A stretch of 64,000 nucleotides of DNA from DASSUW01 sp963811895 (GCA_963811895.1 CAWETE010000015.1:258038-322037), one strand, 5' to 3'. Positions 16,135 to 26,897 are shown, counted from the first letter of the stretch. Translations and numbers: made by a program. The notes: a model not told the origin generated them from the sequence alone.

Positions 16135-16992
16135 GTGCGCCAAGTTGGCGTGATCGCGATGGCCATGGTTTTGGCCGCAGCAGCGCTCCTGATGGAGACA
16201 GGAGACGGTGGGACGGCGGTCTCGGCCGCGCCCGAGCGGCTGTCGGGCGAGCAGCTGAACCTCGGCGTGGTGGCCATCGACGCCCGGATCGGCGACCGGC
16301 GCGTGCGCAGCTCCGGCGCGGTCATCGACGGGCGTGCCGGGCTCGTCGTCACGTCGGCGCACACCGTCTGGGGCGCGACCTCGCTGCGGCTGACGACCGG
16401 CCTCGGGATCCTGCACGGCCGTCTGGTGGCGCGCGCGCCGTGCGCCGATCTCGCCGTGATCGAGATCCAGCCGCGCATTCCCGGGCTCGTGGCGATGCCG
16501 GCGGCCGCCGGCGGGACCCCGGGCGACTCCGAGCTGCTCGCCGCCGTGGGTCGCCGCGAGGAGGGCCTCGGCGGGCTGCTGACCATCCCGCTCCGGACCG
16601 CCGGGATCGCCGCGCGTGCGACGTTCGAGAACGGGCTGCCGCCGCTTAGCGGAGCGATCCGGTTGGACGGCGCTGTAGTGCCCGAGTCCTCCGGCGGGCC
16701 GCTGGTGAACGCGGACGGCGAGCTGGTGGGCATGGCCATGGCGACGACGGCCGGCAGCGGCGAGCAGGGCGCGCTGGCGATTCCTTGGGCGACCGTACAG
16801 GAGCGGCTCGGCGAGCTGCAGGTCGACAAACGGCAGATTTACGTCGGCTGGCGCGACTACTACCGCTGCGCGCCGCAGCTGCACGCTTACGCGCGGCGTG
16901 AGCATCCCGGTTACCGGCCCGCCGACGCCGTGATCAACGCCCCCGTCCCGGCGACCCGGCTGCCGGGCACGCAGACCCTGGATTCGCAGTGA
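16135..16992 (+). CDS. Secreted trypsin-like serine protease
   Basis: A 285-aa protein with an N-terminal export signal (VGVIAMAMVLAAAALLM). The S1 peptidase core shows His76 (TSAHTV), Asp105 (CADLAV) and Ser186 in PESSGGPL, so the triad is complete although the usual GNSGG is ESSGG. The C-terminus (YVGWRDYYRCAPQLHAYARREHPGY) is an unusual Tyr/His/Arg-rich tail with one Cys. No PDZ domain is present. The stop overlaps the downstream propeller start as GTGA, so protease and propeller are translationally coupled and likely act together at the cell surface. Confidence 0.78.
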   Translation: MRQVGVIAMAMVLAAAALLMETGDGGTAVSAAPERLSGEQLNLGVVAIDARIGDRRVRSSGAVIDGRAGLVVTSAHTVWGATSLRLTTGLGILHGRLVARAPCADLAVIEIQPRIPGLVAMPAAAGGTPGDSELLAAVGRREEGLGGLLTIPLRTAGIAARATFENGLPPLSGAIRLDGAVVPESSGGPLVNADGELVGMAMATTAGSGEQGALAIPWATVQERLGELQVDKRQIYVGWRDYYRCAPQLHAYARREHPGYRPADAVINAPVPATRLPGTQTLDSQ

Positions 16993-17980
16993 GCTCGACC
17001 GTCGCCCCAGCCCCGCAGTCCATGCGCGACGGCTCGCCGTGGAGGGCGCGCCTGGCCGTGATCGCGCTCCTGCTGGCCGTGCTCATCGGGCCGGCGCTGG
17101 TCGTGCTGGCGCTCGAGGGCTCCGGCGGCGAGGATGACGCCGCGCTGCGCGTGGCCCGCCTGCCGACCGACGTGGCCGTCGAGGGCGAGACGGTCTGGGT
17201 CGCCAGCGGCCGCGACGACCGGATCGTGGCGATCGACGTCGCCCAGCCCGAGGACCCGCCGCTCAGGCACGAGACCGGCTCCGCGCCGCTGCGCGTCGCC
17301 GTCGGCGCCGGCTCGGTCTGGACGGCCAACGCCGGCGACGACAGCGTGACGCGGCTGAATCCGCTGATCCCCGGCTCGTCGGGCCGCCGGATCTCGATCG
17401 GCGCCGACGCCGTCGACGTCGCGGTCGGTCCCGACGGCGCTTGGGTGTCGAACGGCCAGCGTGGGACCGTGATGCGCATCGACCCGATCTCCAACCGGCC
17501 GCTAGGCCCGCCGATCCGGACCGGCAACTTCCCGACCGCGCTCGCCATCGGCCCGACCTACCTGTGGGTCGTCAACTCGGGAGACGGGACGATCGCCCGC
17601 GTCGACCCGCGCGAGGACCTCGTCGTCGGCCGTCGCATCCCGGTCGGCCGCGACCCGCAGGACATCGCGGTCGGCTTCGGCTCGGTGTGGGTGGCCAACC
17701 GCGGCGACGGCACGGTGAGCCGGATCGACTCCGCCACCGGCCGTCCGCAGGGCGAGCCGATCGCCGTCGGCCGGGCGCCCGGCGCGCTGGCCGTCACCCG
17801 CACCGGCGTGCTGGTGCTCGACACCGACCTCGGCGAGGTGCTCGAGATCGATCCGGACTCCCGAGCGCGTCTCGCGCGTCGCTGCAGGTGGGCGGCTTCC
17901 CGGCCTCGATCGCGGTCGGCGGCGGCGCGGCCTGGGTGGTCGACTCGCGCGCCGGCACCGTCACGCGCATCCCGGGCTAG
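16989..17980 (+). CDS. Membrane-anchored YVTN-type beta-propeller protein, one frameshift near the 3' end
   Basis: A GTG start overlaps the protease stop. One membrane helix (LAVIALLLAVLIGPALVVLAL) precedes a propeller with blades such as GAGSVWTANAGDDSVTRLNP, PTYLWVVNSGDGTIARVDP and GFGSVWVANRGDGTVSRIDS. The last blade (SLQVGGFPASIAVGGGAAWV...) lies in another frame, ending at 17980, so a single-base shift occurs between about 17862 and 17881. This coincides with the start of a 2.7-kb stretch full of shifts and is probably a sequence error. It is the paralogue of the propeller at 15085-16074. Confidence 0.72.
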
Positions 17981-18804
17981 CCCGTGTCCGGCGCTTGAAC
18001 CGCGCCACGCACAGCGGCGCCGCGACGGCCAGGATCGCCACCGACCACAGCACGGCGCGCGAGCACGGGGTGCTGCGAGCGGCCACGGCGCGTCGGCGGG
18101 CAGCGCCGTCGGGTTGCCGAACAGCGTGCGCACGGCGGCGACGACCGCGCTGATCGGGTTCCACTCGGCGATCTGCTGCAGCCCGTCCGGCAGGCCCTCG
18201 GCCGGCACGAAGGCGTTGGACAGGAAGGTCAGCGGGAACACGGTCATGAACGCGATGCCCTGCACGGCGTCGGGCGTGCGCGACGATGACGCCGAGCAGC
18301 GTGCCCAGCCAGATCATGGCCGACCGCGAACAGCGACGAGCAGGGCGAAGCCGCCGATGCGCCTCGGCGACGCTCGGAGTCGATGCTCCAGCCGACCGAC
18401 GAGGCCGGTCGACCGCGAGCAGGACGATGCGCGACGCAGCGTCGCCGCCAGCTCGGCGACGAAGTGGCCGATCAGGTAGGCCGACGCGCGACGATCGGCA
18501 GCGAGCGGAAGCGGTCGACGATGCCCTCGCCGAGGTCGGTGGCGATCGAGACGCCCGGGCCCATCATCCCGAAGGCGAGCGGACTGCACGAGGATGCCGC
18601 CGATCAGGTAGTCGGTGTAGTCGCCGTCGGGGACGGCGATCACGCCGCCGAAGACGAACGCGAACAGCAGCACGAACATGATCGGCTGCAGCGTCACGTC
18701 GAGCAGCTTCTCGGGGATCTGGCGGACGTGCTCGAGGTTGCGGCGCGGCGAGCACGAGGCTGTCGGAGACGAGCCAGCGGGTGCGGAGAGCGATCGGCGG
18801 ACAT
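17981..18804 (-). pseudogene. DrrB-like ABC-2 exporter permease, broken by multiple frameshifts
   Basis: Fragments in all three minus-strand frames join into one ABC-2 permease. The start is MSADRSPHPLARL at 18804, then VTLQPIMFVLLFAFVFGG near 18.65 kb, AYLIGHFVAELAATL near 18.45 kb, and IAFMTVFPLTFLSNAFVPAEGLP with NPISAVVAAVRTLFGNP near 18.1-18.25 kb. This is the daunorubicin-resistance (DrrB) pattern. At least five single-base shifts are needed to read it. Residues remain family-like on both sides of every shift and no substitution-type stop is obvious, so low-accuracy sequence is more likely than gene decay. The end point is approximate. Confidence 0.7.
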
Positions 18805-19755
<951 letters not shown>

Positions 19756-19782
19756 CCGCGTTGTTCGTATAACGTACGTCTT

Positions 19783-19801
19783 GTTCGTACAACATACGAA
19801 C
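19783..19801. promoter_or_regulatory. TetR-type operator between the ABC exporter and the TetR gene
   Basis: GTTCGTACAACATACGAAC is a perfect inverted repeat: 7-bp arms GTTCGTA/TACGAAC, 5-bp centre. Further half-sites lie on both sides (TTGTTCGTATAACGTACG at 19761-19778 and GTACGGTGTAC at 19811-19821). Clustered TTCGTA half-sites in a divergent TetR/efflux promoter fit autoregulation. Confidence 0.6.
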
Positions 19802-19811
19802 AGCTTAGTGG

Positions 19812-19817
19812 TACGGT
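19812..19817 (+). promoter_or_regulatory. Putative -10 box for leaderless tetR mRNA
   Basis: TACGGT lies 6 nt before ATG 19824, inside the GTACGGTGTAC half-site pair. Repressor binding would cover it. Confidence 0.42.
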
Positions 19818-19823
19818 GTACGA

Positions 19824-20573
19824 ATGTCAAGCGGCGACGACCACACGCCGATCTGGGCCCGGCCCGCGCCGGGCGAGCGCAGGCCCGCGCACACGCGCGA
19901 GCGGATCGCCGCAGACGGCGCTGCGTGATCGCCGACGAGGAGGGCTTCGAGGCGGTGACGATGCGCCGGATCGCCGCGGTGCTCGGCGCCGGCACGATGA
20001 CCCTGTACCACTACGTCCGGAACAAGGACGAGCTGCACGGCGCTGATGGACGACGCGATCATGGGCGAGCTGCTCGTGCCCGAGGACGAGCTCGCGCGAC
20101 GGACTGGCGCGAGGCGCATGGCCCAGATCGCCCGGCGCTCGTACGAGGCGCTTCCAGCGCCACCCGTGGGTGTTCGAGCCAGGCCGACGGCGTCCGCGCC
20201 GGGCGGTCCGAACGCGCTGCGCCACGTCGAGCAGTCGCTGACGCGTCGCGAGCCGCACGGGCCTCGACGAGCAGGCGAGTTCGAGCTCGTGGCGCTCGTC
20301 GACGACTACGTCTTCGGGCTTCGCGATGCGCGCGCGCGCGAGGCGCGGCCGCGCGACACGGCGAGCGGCGCGGAGGAGCGGCTCGACGGCCTCGTGGCCT
20401 ACCTCGAGGCGCTGCTCGGCGACCGGCGAGTTCCCGACGATCGCCGCGTGGGCGCGGCGACGACGCGCGCGCCGGGTTCGCCCGCGTCGGCGCGATGGCC
20501 GCCGACCCGGGCCGCTTCGAGCGCGGCCTGCAGGCGCTGCTCGACGGCATCGAGCTGCGCGTCAAGGGTTGGA
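19824..20573 (+). pseudogene. TetR-family repressor, broken by multiple frameshifts
   Basis: The fragments give an N-terminal helix-turn-helix (VIADEEGFEAVTMRRIAAVLGAGTMTLYHYVRNKDELH) and a C-terminal TetR ligand domain (MAQIARRSYEAL, FELVALVDDYVFG, ERLDGLVAYLEALL, GRFERGLQALLDGIELRVKG). Roughly seven single-base shifts interrupt the frame. Position and operator repeats indicate it represses itself and the divergent exporter. The end is approximate and overlaps the convergent solute-binding gene by about 12 bp. Confidence 0.7.
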
Positions 20574-21548
20574 GACGGGCCCGACCAGCGAGGTGTCGAA
20601 GGCGCGGCCCACGTCGGGCCGGCGCTCGAGGATGCCGAACTCGACGTCCCAGGCCGCCCACGCGCGCAGCACGTCCTCGCGCAGCTCACCGTAGGCGCGC
20701 GCGCCGGCCGTCCAGGCCGCGGAGACCGCGTCGACCTGCGCCTGAGCGGCCTCGCGGTCGAGCCCGGAGTCGGCGTCCAGGAGCGCGGTCACCGCGCTCT
20801 CCGGGTCGGTCTGGGCCTGGGTGTAGCCGCGCTGGAGCGCCCGGATCGTCGCCGCGACCAGCGGGCGCTTCTCCTCCAGCGTCTCGCGGGTCACGCACAG
20901 CACGAGCTCCGGGTAGGCGGGAGCGCCGAACTCGTCGACGCGGAACTCCCGCGTGCCGGGGCGCTCAGCGCGCAGCGCCACGCCCTCGACGTTCCAGAAC
21001 GCGGTCGCGCCCGCGACGCGGCCCGCGAGCAGCGCCTTGACCGCCTCGAAGCCGATCGTCGTCGTGCGCACCTGGTCGGGGTCGCCGCCGTCGCCCGCGA
21101 CCACCGAGCGCAGCACGGCGACGTCCGACGGCAGGCCGGTGACGCCGGCGCGGCGGCCCTCGAGATCGCGCGGGCGCTCGATCTCCGGCTGCGCGAGCAC
21201 GGCGGCCAGCGGTGTCTGCACGAGCGCCATGACGCCGACCACGTCGGCGCCTTCCTGGCGAGCGAGACCGAGGTCGTGGATGTCGAGGATCGCCATGTCG
21301 GCGCGCCCGCCCTGGAGCAGGCGCAGCGCGTCGGTCGACGCGCTGGGGGCCTGGACGTCGAGCTGCACGCCCTCGGCGTCGTCGTACCCGCGCGAGGTCG
21401 CCAGGTAGATGCCCGCGTGGACGCCGTTGGGCGTGAAGTCCAGCAGCAGCGACGCCTCCTGGTTGGGGCGGTCCGAGCCGGACGTGCCGCCGCATCCGGC
21501 GAGCAGCGCGCATGCGACGAGCAAGATCGATGTCAGCCGTATCGACAT
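20562..21548 (-). CDS. ABC-type solute-binding lipoprotein of the NMT1/THI5-like family
   Basis: A lipoprotein signal (LTSILLVACALLAGC) precedes a periplasmic-binding fold: LLLDFTPNGVHAGIYLATSRGY, GGRADMAILDIHDLGLARQEG, and the LAGRVAGATAFWNVEG lobe. The family binds thiamine-pyrimidine precursors, nitrate, sulfonates or riboflavin precursors; DFTPNGVHAGIY is the pattern seen in pyrimidine/riboflavin-type binders. No permease or ATPase lies beside it, so the transporter partner is elsewhere. ATG 21548 is chosen because the signal peptide begins there. An upstream in-frame extension to 21638 is unlikely because it would run into the aquaporin promoter and gene. Confidence 0.82.
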   Translation of the reverse strand: MSIRLTSILLVACALLAGCGGTSGSDRPNQEASLLLDFTPNGVHAGIYLATSRGYDDAEGVQLDVQAPSASTDALRLLQGGRADMAILDIHDLGLARQEGADVVGVMALVQTPLAAVLAQPEIERPRDLEGRRAGVTGLPSDVAVLRSVVAGDGGDPDQVRTTTIGFEAVKALLAGRVAGATAFWNVEGVALRAERPGTREFRVDEFGAPAYPELVLCVTRETLEEKRPLVAATIRALQRGYTQAQTDPESAVTALLDADSGLDREAAQAQVDAVSAAWTAGARAYGELREDVLRAWAAWDVEFGILERRPDVGRAFDTSLVGPVSNP

Positions 21549-21603
21549 GTCTTGACGGAGGAGTATGTTCGCGTCACTTACGGCGCACGGAGAGGAGGCC
21601 CCC

Positions 21604-22401
21604 ATGTCCGCTGCCACGACCAGTGCCGCGCCTGCCAAGCCCGCGAAGGCGACGGCGCTCCCGCTGGGAACGCCCGCAGCCTACGCGGCTGAGGTGCTCG
21701 GCACGTTCGTTCTGGTGCTGTTCATCATCCTGGCGGTCTCGGGCACCGCGCCCGAGCCGTTCGGCACCGGCAACTTCGACATCGTGCTGATCGCGTTCAC
21801 GCACGCCATCGTGCTGTTCGTGCTCATCCGGTCGCTGGGCGCCGCGTCGGGCGCGCACTTCAACCCGGCCGTGACGGTGGCGCTGCTCTTCAAGGGCAAG
21901 ATCGGGCCCGTCGACGCGGGCGCCTACATCGTGCTCCAGTGCATCGGCGCGATCCTCGCCGCGCTCTTCGCGGGGGCGATCATGGGCGACGCGGCCGAGG
22001 CCGTGAACTACGCCGGCCCGGCCGTCAACCCGGACCAGTTCGCCGAGGGCTCGATCTGGCTCGGCGCGCTCGCCGAGGGCACCGGCGCCTTCGTGCTCAT
22101 GTGGGCGATCATGGCCACCGCCGTCGACCCGCGCGGCAACCGCGAGTGGGCGCCGTACGTGATCGGGCTCGCGCTCGGCCTCGGCGTGCTCGTCTTCGCG
22201 CCGGTCACGGGCGCGGCGCTCAACCCGGCGCGCGCCTTCGGCCCGCTGCTGGTCGGCGACTTCGGGCCCTTCGACATGTTCCTGGTCTCGTACGTGATCG
22301 GCCCGATTCTCGGCGCATTGCTGGCCGCCGTCCTCTACACCGCGATCGTCCTCAAGCCCCAGGAGCGGATCGAGCAGCGCCCGATAGATACGTTGACCTG
22401 A
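21604..22401 (+). CDS. Aquaporin / MIP-family channel
   Basis: A 265-aa six-helix channel with both NPA motifs (HFNPAV at 87-89, LNPARAFG at 207-209), as required for water or small-solute selectivity. An N-terminal Ala/Pro/Thr-rich stretch of about 22 residues precedes the first helix. ATG 21604 is supported by a strong AGGAGG sequence 5-6 nt upstream, one of few clear Shine-Dalgarno sites in the window. The Arg after the second NPA (NPAR) is conserved. Water versus glycerol preference cannot be decided by eye. Confidence 0.9.
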   Translation: MSAATTSAAPAKPAKATALPLGTPAAYAAEVLGTFVLVLFIILAVSGTAPEPFGTGNFDIVLIAFTHAIVLFVLIRSLGAASGAHFNPAVTVALLFKGKIGPVDAGAYIVLQCIGAILAALFAGAIMGDAAEAVNYAGPAVNPDQFAEGSIWLGALAEGTGAFVLMWAIMATAVDPRGNREWAPYVIGLALGLGVLVFAPVTGAALNPARAFGPLLVGDFGPFDMFLVSYVIGPILGALLAAVLYTAIVLKPQERIEQRPIDTLT

Positions 22402-22402
22402 G

Positions 22403-22408
22403 TAATGT
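22403..22408 (+). promoter_or_regulatory. Putative -10 box upstream of fbiC
   Basis: TAATGT lies 9 nt upstream of ATG 22418, immediately after the aquaporin stop. Confidence 0.35.
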
Positions 22409-22417
22409 CCTGGCGGC

Positions 22418-24589
22418 ATGACGCGCCGCCGGGTCACGTTCTCACGCAACCTGACGCTCTCGCTCTCGCGCACGTGCCGGTGCCACTGCAAGTACTGCGC
22501 GTTCGCGACGCATCAGGCGCACCTCCACGAGCCGGAGGAGGTCGAGCGGCTGCTCGACGGCGCCGCGCGCCGGCGCGTGAAGGAGCTGCTGGTGCTGACC
22601 GGGGAGGCGCCCGACCATCACCCCGGCGTGCGCGAGCGGCTGACCGCGCTCGGGTTCGCGGACTTCACCGCCTACGTCGTGTGGGCGTGCGAGCGGGCGC
22701 TGGAGCGCGGCCTGCTGCCGCACACCAACCTCGGCGTCCTGAGCCGTGAGGAACTCGCCAACCTGCGCGAGGTCACCGCGTCTCAAGGGTTGATGCTCGA
22801 GTCGGTCAATCCGGACCTCGTCGCCCACCAGGGCTCACCCACCAAGCACCCGGCCGAGCGCCTCGCCACCATCGCCGCCGCGGAGGAGCTCAGGATCCCC
22901 TTCACCAGCGGGATCCTGGTCGGCATCGGCGAGTCCGAGGAGGACCGCATGGCGGCGCTCGAGGCCCTGGCGGGCTTCGACCACCTGCAGGAGGTGATCC
23001 TGCAGAACTTCGTGCCGCACCGGCGCTACTACGGCGAGGAGCCGGCCGACATCGCCACCGAGGCGGCGGACGCGTTCTGGCGCACCGGCCTGCACGACGG
23101 GCCGGTCCACGGCGCGCCGAAGTGGGCCACGCCGGTCGGGAATCGAGGACCTCGAGCGGCTGATCGCCGAGACGCGGCGGCTGATGCCGGACGTCGGCAT
23201 CCAGGTCCCGCCCAACCTGAGCGACTGGTGGCCGGAGCTCGTGGCCGCCGGCGCCAGCGATCTCGGCGGCCTGTCGGCCAACGGCGACCACATCTCGCCC
23301 GAGCACCCGTTCCCGTCGCCCGCCCAGGTGCGCAAGCGGCTGGCCGAGGACGGCGTCGCGCTCGCCGAGCGCCTGTGCGTCTACGGCCGCTTCATCGACC
23401 CCGAGTGGATCGCGCCGCGCGTGCTCGAGGTCATCCGCGACCGCTACCGCGCGTTCATCCCGCGCCGGAGCGCGGGGGCTGTCCCGCCGGGCACGATCGA
23501 GCGCGCGCGTGACGGCCAGGCGCTGACGCCGGGGAGCTCACCGCGATGTTCGCGGAGAGCCGGCCGGAGGCGATCGAGGACATGCGTCAGGCCGCCGACG
23601 AGCTGCGCGCCGAGCTCGCGGGCGAGACGGTCACGTTCGTCGTCAACCGCAACATCAACGTCTCCAACGTCTGCATCGTCGGCTGCGCCTTCTGCGGCTT
23701 CGGCGTCGGCCGCCGCTCTCCCGACGCGTACGAGCACGACCGCGAGGAGTTCGTCCGCCGCGTCCACGACGCCATCGCGTTCGGCGCCACGGAGATCTGC
23801 ATGCAGTCAGGCATCCACCCGGACTGGGGGATCGAGGATTACCTCGGCTGGCTGCGGCTGGCCAAGGAGGTCGCCCCGCAGATCCACCTGCACGCCTACT
23901 CGCCGATGGAGATCGCGCACATGTGCGACGCCGAGCGGCTGCCGCCGAGCGAGGTCTTCGCGCGGCTGACCGATGCCGGCCTGGACTCGGTGCCGGGCAC
24001 GGCCGCCGAGGTGCTGCACGACGACGTCCGGCAGCGCATCAGCCCCAACAAGCTGCCGGTGGCGCGCTGGGTGGAGATCATCGAGGCCGCCCACCACGCC
24101 GGCCTGCGCTCGACCGTCACGGTCATGTTCGGCCACATCGAGACGCCGGAGGAGCTGGCCGAGCACATGCGCGTGGTGCGCGAGCTGCAGGAGCGCACCG
24201 GCGGCTTCACCGAGTTCGTGCCGCTGTCGTTCATCCCGTTCCACACGCAGCTCGGCCGCACGCACGGGATCGAGGAGATCAGCCGCGAGGAGAACCTCAA
24301 GCACACGGCGGCCTTCCGGCTCGCGCTCGGGCGCACGATCCCGAACCTGCAGGCGAGCTGGGTGAAGATGGGCCTCGACGCCGCCACCGAGGCGCTGCAC
24401 TGGGGCGTCAACGACCTCGGCGGCACGCTGATGGAGGAGTCGATCTCCCGCATGGCGGGCTCCTACCACGGCGTCAAGCTCGATCCGGACGACCTGATCG
24501 GCGCCGCTCACGACGCCGGCCGCCCGGCGGCCGAGCGGACCACGCTCTACGGCATCCGCCGGCGCCACGAGCTCGCGGCCGCCGCCTGA
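22418..24589 (+). CDS. fbiC: FO synthase FbiC (CofG-CofH fusion), interrupted by two compensating frameshifts
   Basis: FbiC makes the deazaflavin FO, the F420 chromophore, from tyrosine and a ribityl-uracil using two radical SAM domains. The CofG half has CRCHCKYC (CxxxCxxC) near residue 20. The CofH half has CIVGCAFC after the second shift. The frame changes near 23142 (one extra base in GGGAATCGAG, expected GGGATCGAG) and back near 23536 (one base lost in CCGGGGAGCTC). The middle fragment reads LIAETRRLMPDVGIQVPPN...RDRYRAFIPRRSAG. Sequence on both sides is highly conserved and the rest of the F420 pathway is intact, so sequence error is likely. The stop overlaps the next start (TGATG). Confidence 0.88.
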
Positions 24590-26250
24590 TGGCCGGTCTC
24601 GTCCTCGGGCCCATGAACCGCTGGGCCAGCACCGACGAGGCCACCGTGTGGGTCGAGACCGACGCCGCCTGCGAGGTCGAGGTCCGCGCCGGCGGCGCGA
24701 CGGCGACCGCGCGCACCTTCGTGGTCGAGGGCCACCACTACGCGATCGTCCGCGTGAGCGGCCTGCCCGAGGACGCCGCCACGCCGTACGAGGTGGCGCT
24801 CGACGGCGAGCGCGTGTGGCCCGAGCCGGACAGCCGCTTCCCGCCGAGCACGCTGCGGACGCACTCCCCGGATGGCCCCGCGCGCATCGTCTTCGGCTCC
24901 TGCCGCACCGCGTATCCGCACGAGCCGCCGTACACGCTCCAGCCCGACGAGCACGAATGCGGCCGCGAGGTCGACGCCCTGCGCGCGATCGCCTACCGGA
25001 TGGCGGACTCGGACCCCGCCGAGTGGCCACACACCGTGCTCATGCTCGGCGACCAGGTCTACGCCGACGAGGTGTCGCCCGACACGCTGGAGTTCATCCG
25101 CTCGCGCCGCGACACGAGCAAGCCGCCGGGCGAGACGATCTCCGACTTCGAGGAGTACACGCGCCTGTACCTCGAGGCCTGGACCGACCCGCCGATCCGC
25201 TGGCTGCTCTCCACCGTGCCCTCGGCGATGATCTTCGACGACCACGACGTCATCGACGACTGGAACACGTCGATCGACTGGCTCGAGGAGATGCGCGCGA
25301 CCGAGTGGTGGGACCGGCGTGTGGTCGGCGCCTTCATGGCCTACGCGCTCTACCAGCACTGGGGCAACCTGACCCCCGACACGCTGGAGGACGACCCGGT
25401 GTTCCAGCGCGTCCGCGAGGCGGGCGACGGCGGCGACATCCTGGCCGCGGCCGCCTACCAGTGGGACCGCGAGGTCTCCGGCGTGCGCTGGAGCTACTGC
25501 CGCGACGTCGGCAGGACCCGGATCGTGATGATCGACTCGCGCGCCGGCCGGGTGCTCACGCCCGGCGGGCGGAGCATGGTCGACGCGGGGGAGTGGCGCT
25601 GGATCACGGAGCACGCCACCGGCGGCTACGACCACCTCGTCATCGGCACCTCGCTGCCGCTGATCATGGCGCCCGGGCTGCACTACCTCGAGGCCTGGAA
25701 CGAGGCGGTCTGCGACGGGGCGTGGGGCGGGCTCGCCTCGAAGCTGGGGGAGAAGATCCGCCAGGGCGCCGACCTCGAGCACTGGCCGGCGTTCCGAGAC
25801 TCCTTCTTCGCCATGTGCGAGCTGATGCGCGAGGTCGGCGCCGGGGGCCGCGGCCACGCCCCCGCCAGCATCGTCGTCGTCTCCGGCGACGTGCACCACG
25901 CCTACCTCGCCGAGGTCGGGTTCCCGGCCGGCAGCGGCGTCAGCTCGCGCGTCTGGCAGGCCACCTGCTCGCCGTTCCGCAACCCGCTCAGCACCAAGGA
26001 GCGGCGCGGCGTCAACTTCACCTTCAGCCCCGCCGGCAAGGCCATCGGCCGCGTGCTGGCCCGCCTCGCCGGCGTGCCGCCGCCGCCGGTGCGCTGGCGC
26101 TTCCAGGACGGCGACCCGCGGTTCGACAACCAGGTGGGAACGCTCGAGCTCGACGGGCGCCGCGCGCTCGCGCGCCTCGAGCGCGCGATGCCGGCCGAGG
26201 ATCACGAGCGTCCGAAGCTGGAAGTAGCGGACGAGCACTCTCTCGCCTAA
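24589..26250 (+). CDS. PhoD-like metallophosphatase
   Basis: A 553-aa protein with a fibronectin-like N-terminal domain and a PhoD-type phosphodiesterase/alkaline phosphatase core: FGSCRTAYP, LGDQVYADE, FDDHDVIDDWN, and the C-terminal metal motif SGDVHHAYLAE. No Tat signal is visible, so it is probably cytosolic, unlike classical secreted PhoD. It overlaps the fbiC stop by one base (TGATG) and should be co-expressed with it. The substrate is unknown. Linkage to FO synthesis raises the possibility of a role in handling a phosphorylated precursor; this is inference from position only. Confidence 0.85.
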   Translation: MAGLVLGPMNRWASTDEATVWVETDAACEVEVRAGGATATARTFVVEGHHYAIVRVSGLPEDAATPYEVALDGERVWPEPDSRFPPSTLRTHSPDGPARIVFGSCRTAYPHEPPYTLQPDEHECGREVDALRAIAYRMADSDPAEWPHTVLMLGDQVYADEVSPDTLEFIRSRRDTSKPPGETISDFEEYTRLYLEAWTDPPIRWLLSTVPSAMIFDDHDVIDDWNTSIDWLEEMRATEWWDRRVVGAFMAYALYQHWGNLTPDTLEDDPVFQRVREAGDGGDILAAAAYQWDREVSGVRWSYCRDVGRTRIVMIDSRAGRVLTPGGRSMVDAGEWRWITEHATGGYDHLVIGTSLPLIMAPGLHYLEAWNEAVCDGAWGGLASKLGEKIRQGADLEHWPAFRDSFFAMCELMREVGAGGRGHAPASIVVVSGDVHHAYLAEVGFPAGSGVSSRVWQATCSPFRNPLSTKERRGVNFTFSPAGKAIGRVLARLAGVPPPPVRWRFQDGDPRFDNQVGTLELDGRRALARLERAMPAEDHERPKLEVADEHSLA

Positions 26251-26336
26251 CGGCGTCTTCGCAATGCCTTAAGACAGATGACGGGTGCGGGCGGCATGAT
26301 GATGCGAGCGAACCGTCTGGAGAGGCGACGCACCTC

Positions 26337-26897
26337 GTGACCAGTAGAACCGATGCCGAGCTCATCAGAGCGGCGAAGCAGGACCCGGAGGCCTTCCGCG
26401 AGTTCTATGACCGCTATGCGGTCTGGATCCGCTCGTGGTTCAAGCGCCATACCGGGTCCGACGTCGCAAGCCTGGACCTGACCGCGGAGACCTTCGCGCA
26501 GGCCTGGCATGCGTCGCGCCGCTTCAAGGATCTCGCAGACGGATCAGGTGCCCCGTGGCTGTTCGGGATCTCCCGCAACCTGCTGCGGCAGTACCACAAG
26601 CACAACCGCATCGAGTCGGCCGCGCGGGAGCGCCTGGGTCTCCAGGCGACCTGCGCCGGTGACGACTACGAGCGCGTCGACGACCGCAACGAGGCCGGCG
26701 CCCTGGCGCCGCTCCTCCGGCACGCGCTGCGGGCGCTGCCTGCGGACCAGCGTCGGGCGCTCGAGCTGCGGATCGTGCACCAGCTCCCGTATGACGCGGT
26801 CGCCGGCCGCCTGGGCTGCTCCCAGAACGCCGCGCGGCTGCGTGTCTCACGCGCCCTTCGGGCGGTCACCACGCAGATCAGGAGCGCTCAGGCTTGA
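26337..26897 (+). CDS. ECF-type RNA polymerase sigma factor
   Basis: A 186-aa sigma-70-family protein. Region 2 reads FREFYDRYAVWIRSWFKRH with DLTAETFAQAWHASRRF; region 4 reads LPADQRRALELRIVHQLPYDAVAGRLGCSQNAARLRVSRALRAV. The GTG start at 26337 is preceded by GGAGAGG. No anti-sigma gene follows; instead an HxlR regulator starts 19 bp downstream, so the pair may be an operon. The target promoters are unknown. Confidence 0.85.
   Translation: MTSRTDAELIRAAKQDPEAFREFYDRYAVWIRSWFKRHTGSDVASLDLTAETFAQAWHASRRFKDLADGSGAPWLFGISRNLLRQYHKHNRIESAARERLGLQATCAGDDYERVDDRNEAGALAPLLRHALRALPADQRRALELRIVHQLPYDAVAGRLGCSQNAARLRVSRALRAVTTQIRSAQA

Noticed and set aside
16104..16138. -35/-10 sigma70 promoter TTGCGA...TAGAGT
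   Set aside because: The spacer is only about 7 bp, far too short for a -35/-10 pair; only the -10-like box is retained.
23142..23536. Programmed ribosomal frameshifting in fbiC
   Set aside because: No slippery heptamer or downstream stimulatory structure is evident, two opposite shifts would be needed, and the same kind of indel occurs in unrelated genes nearby.
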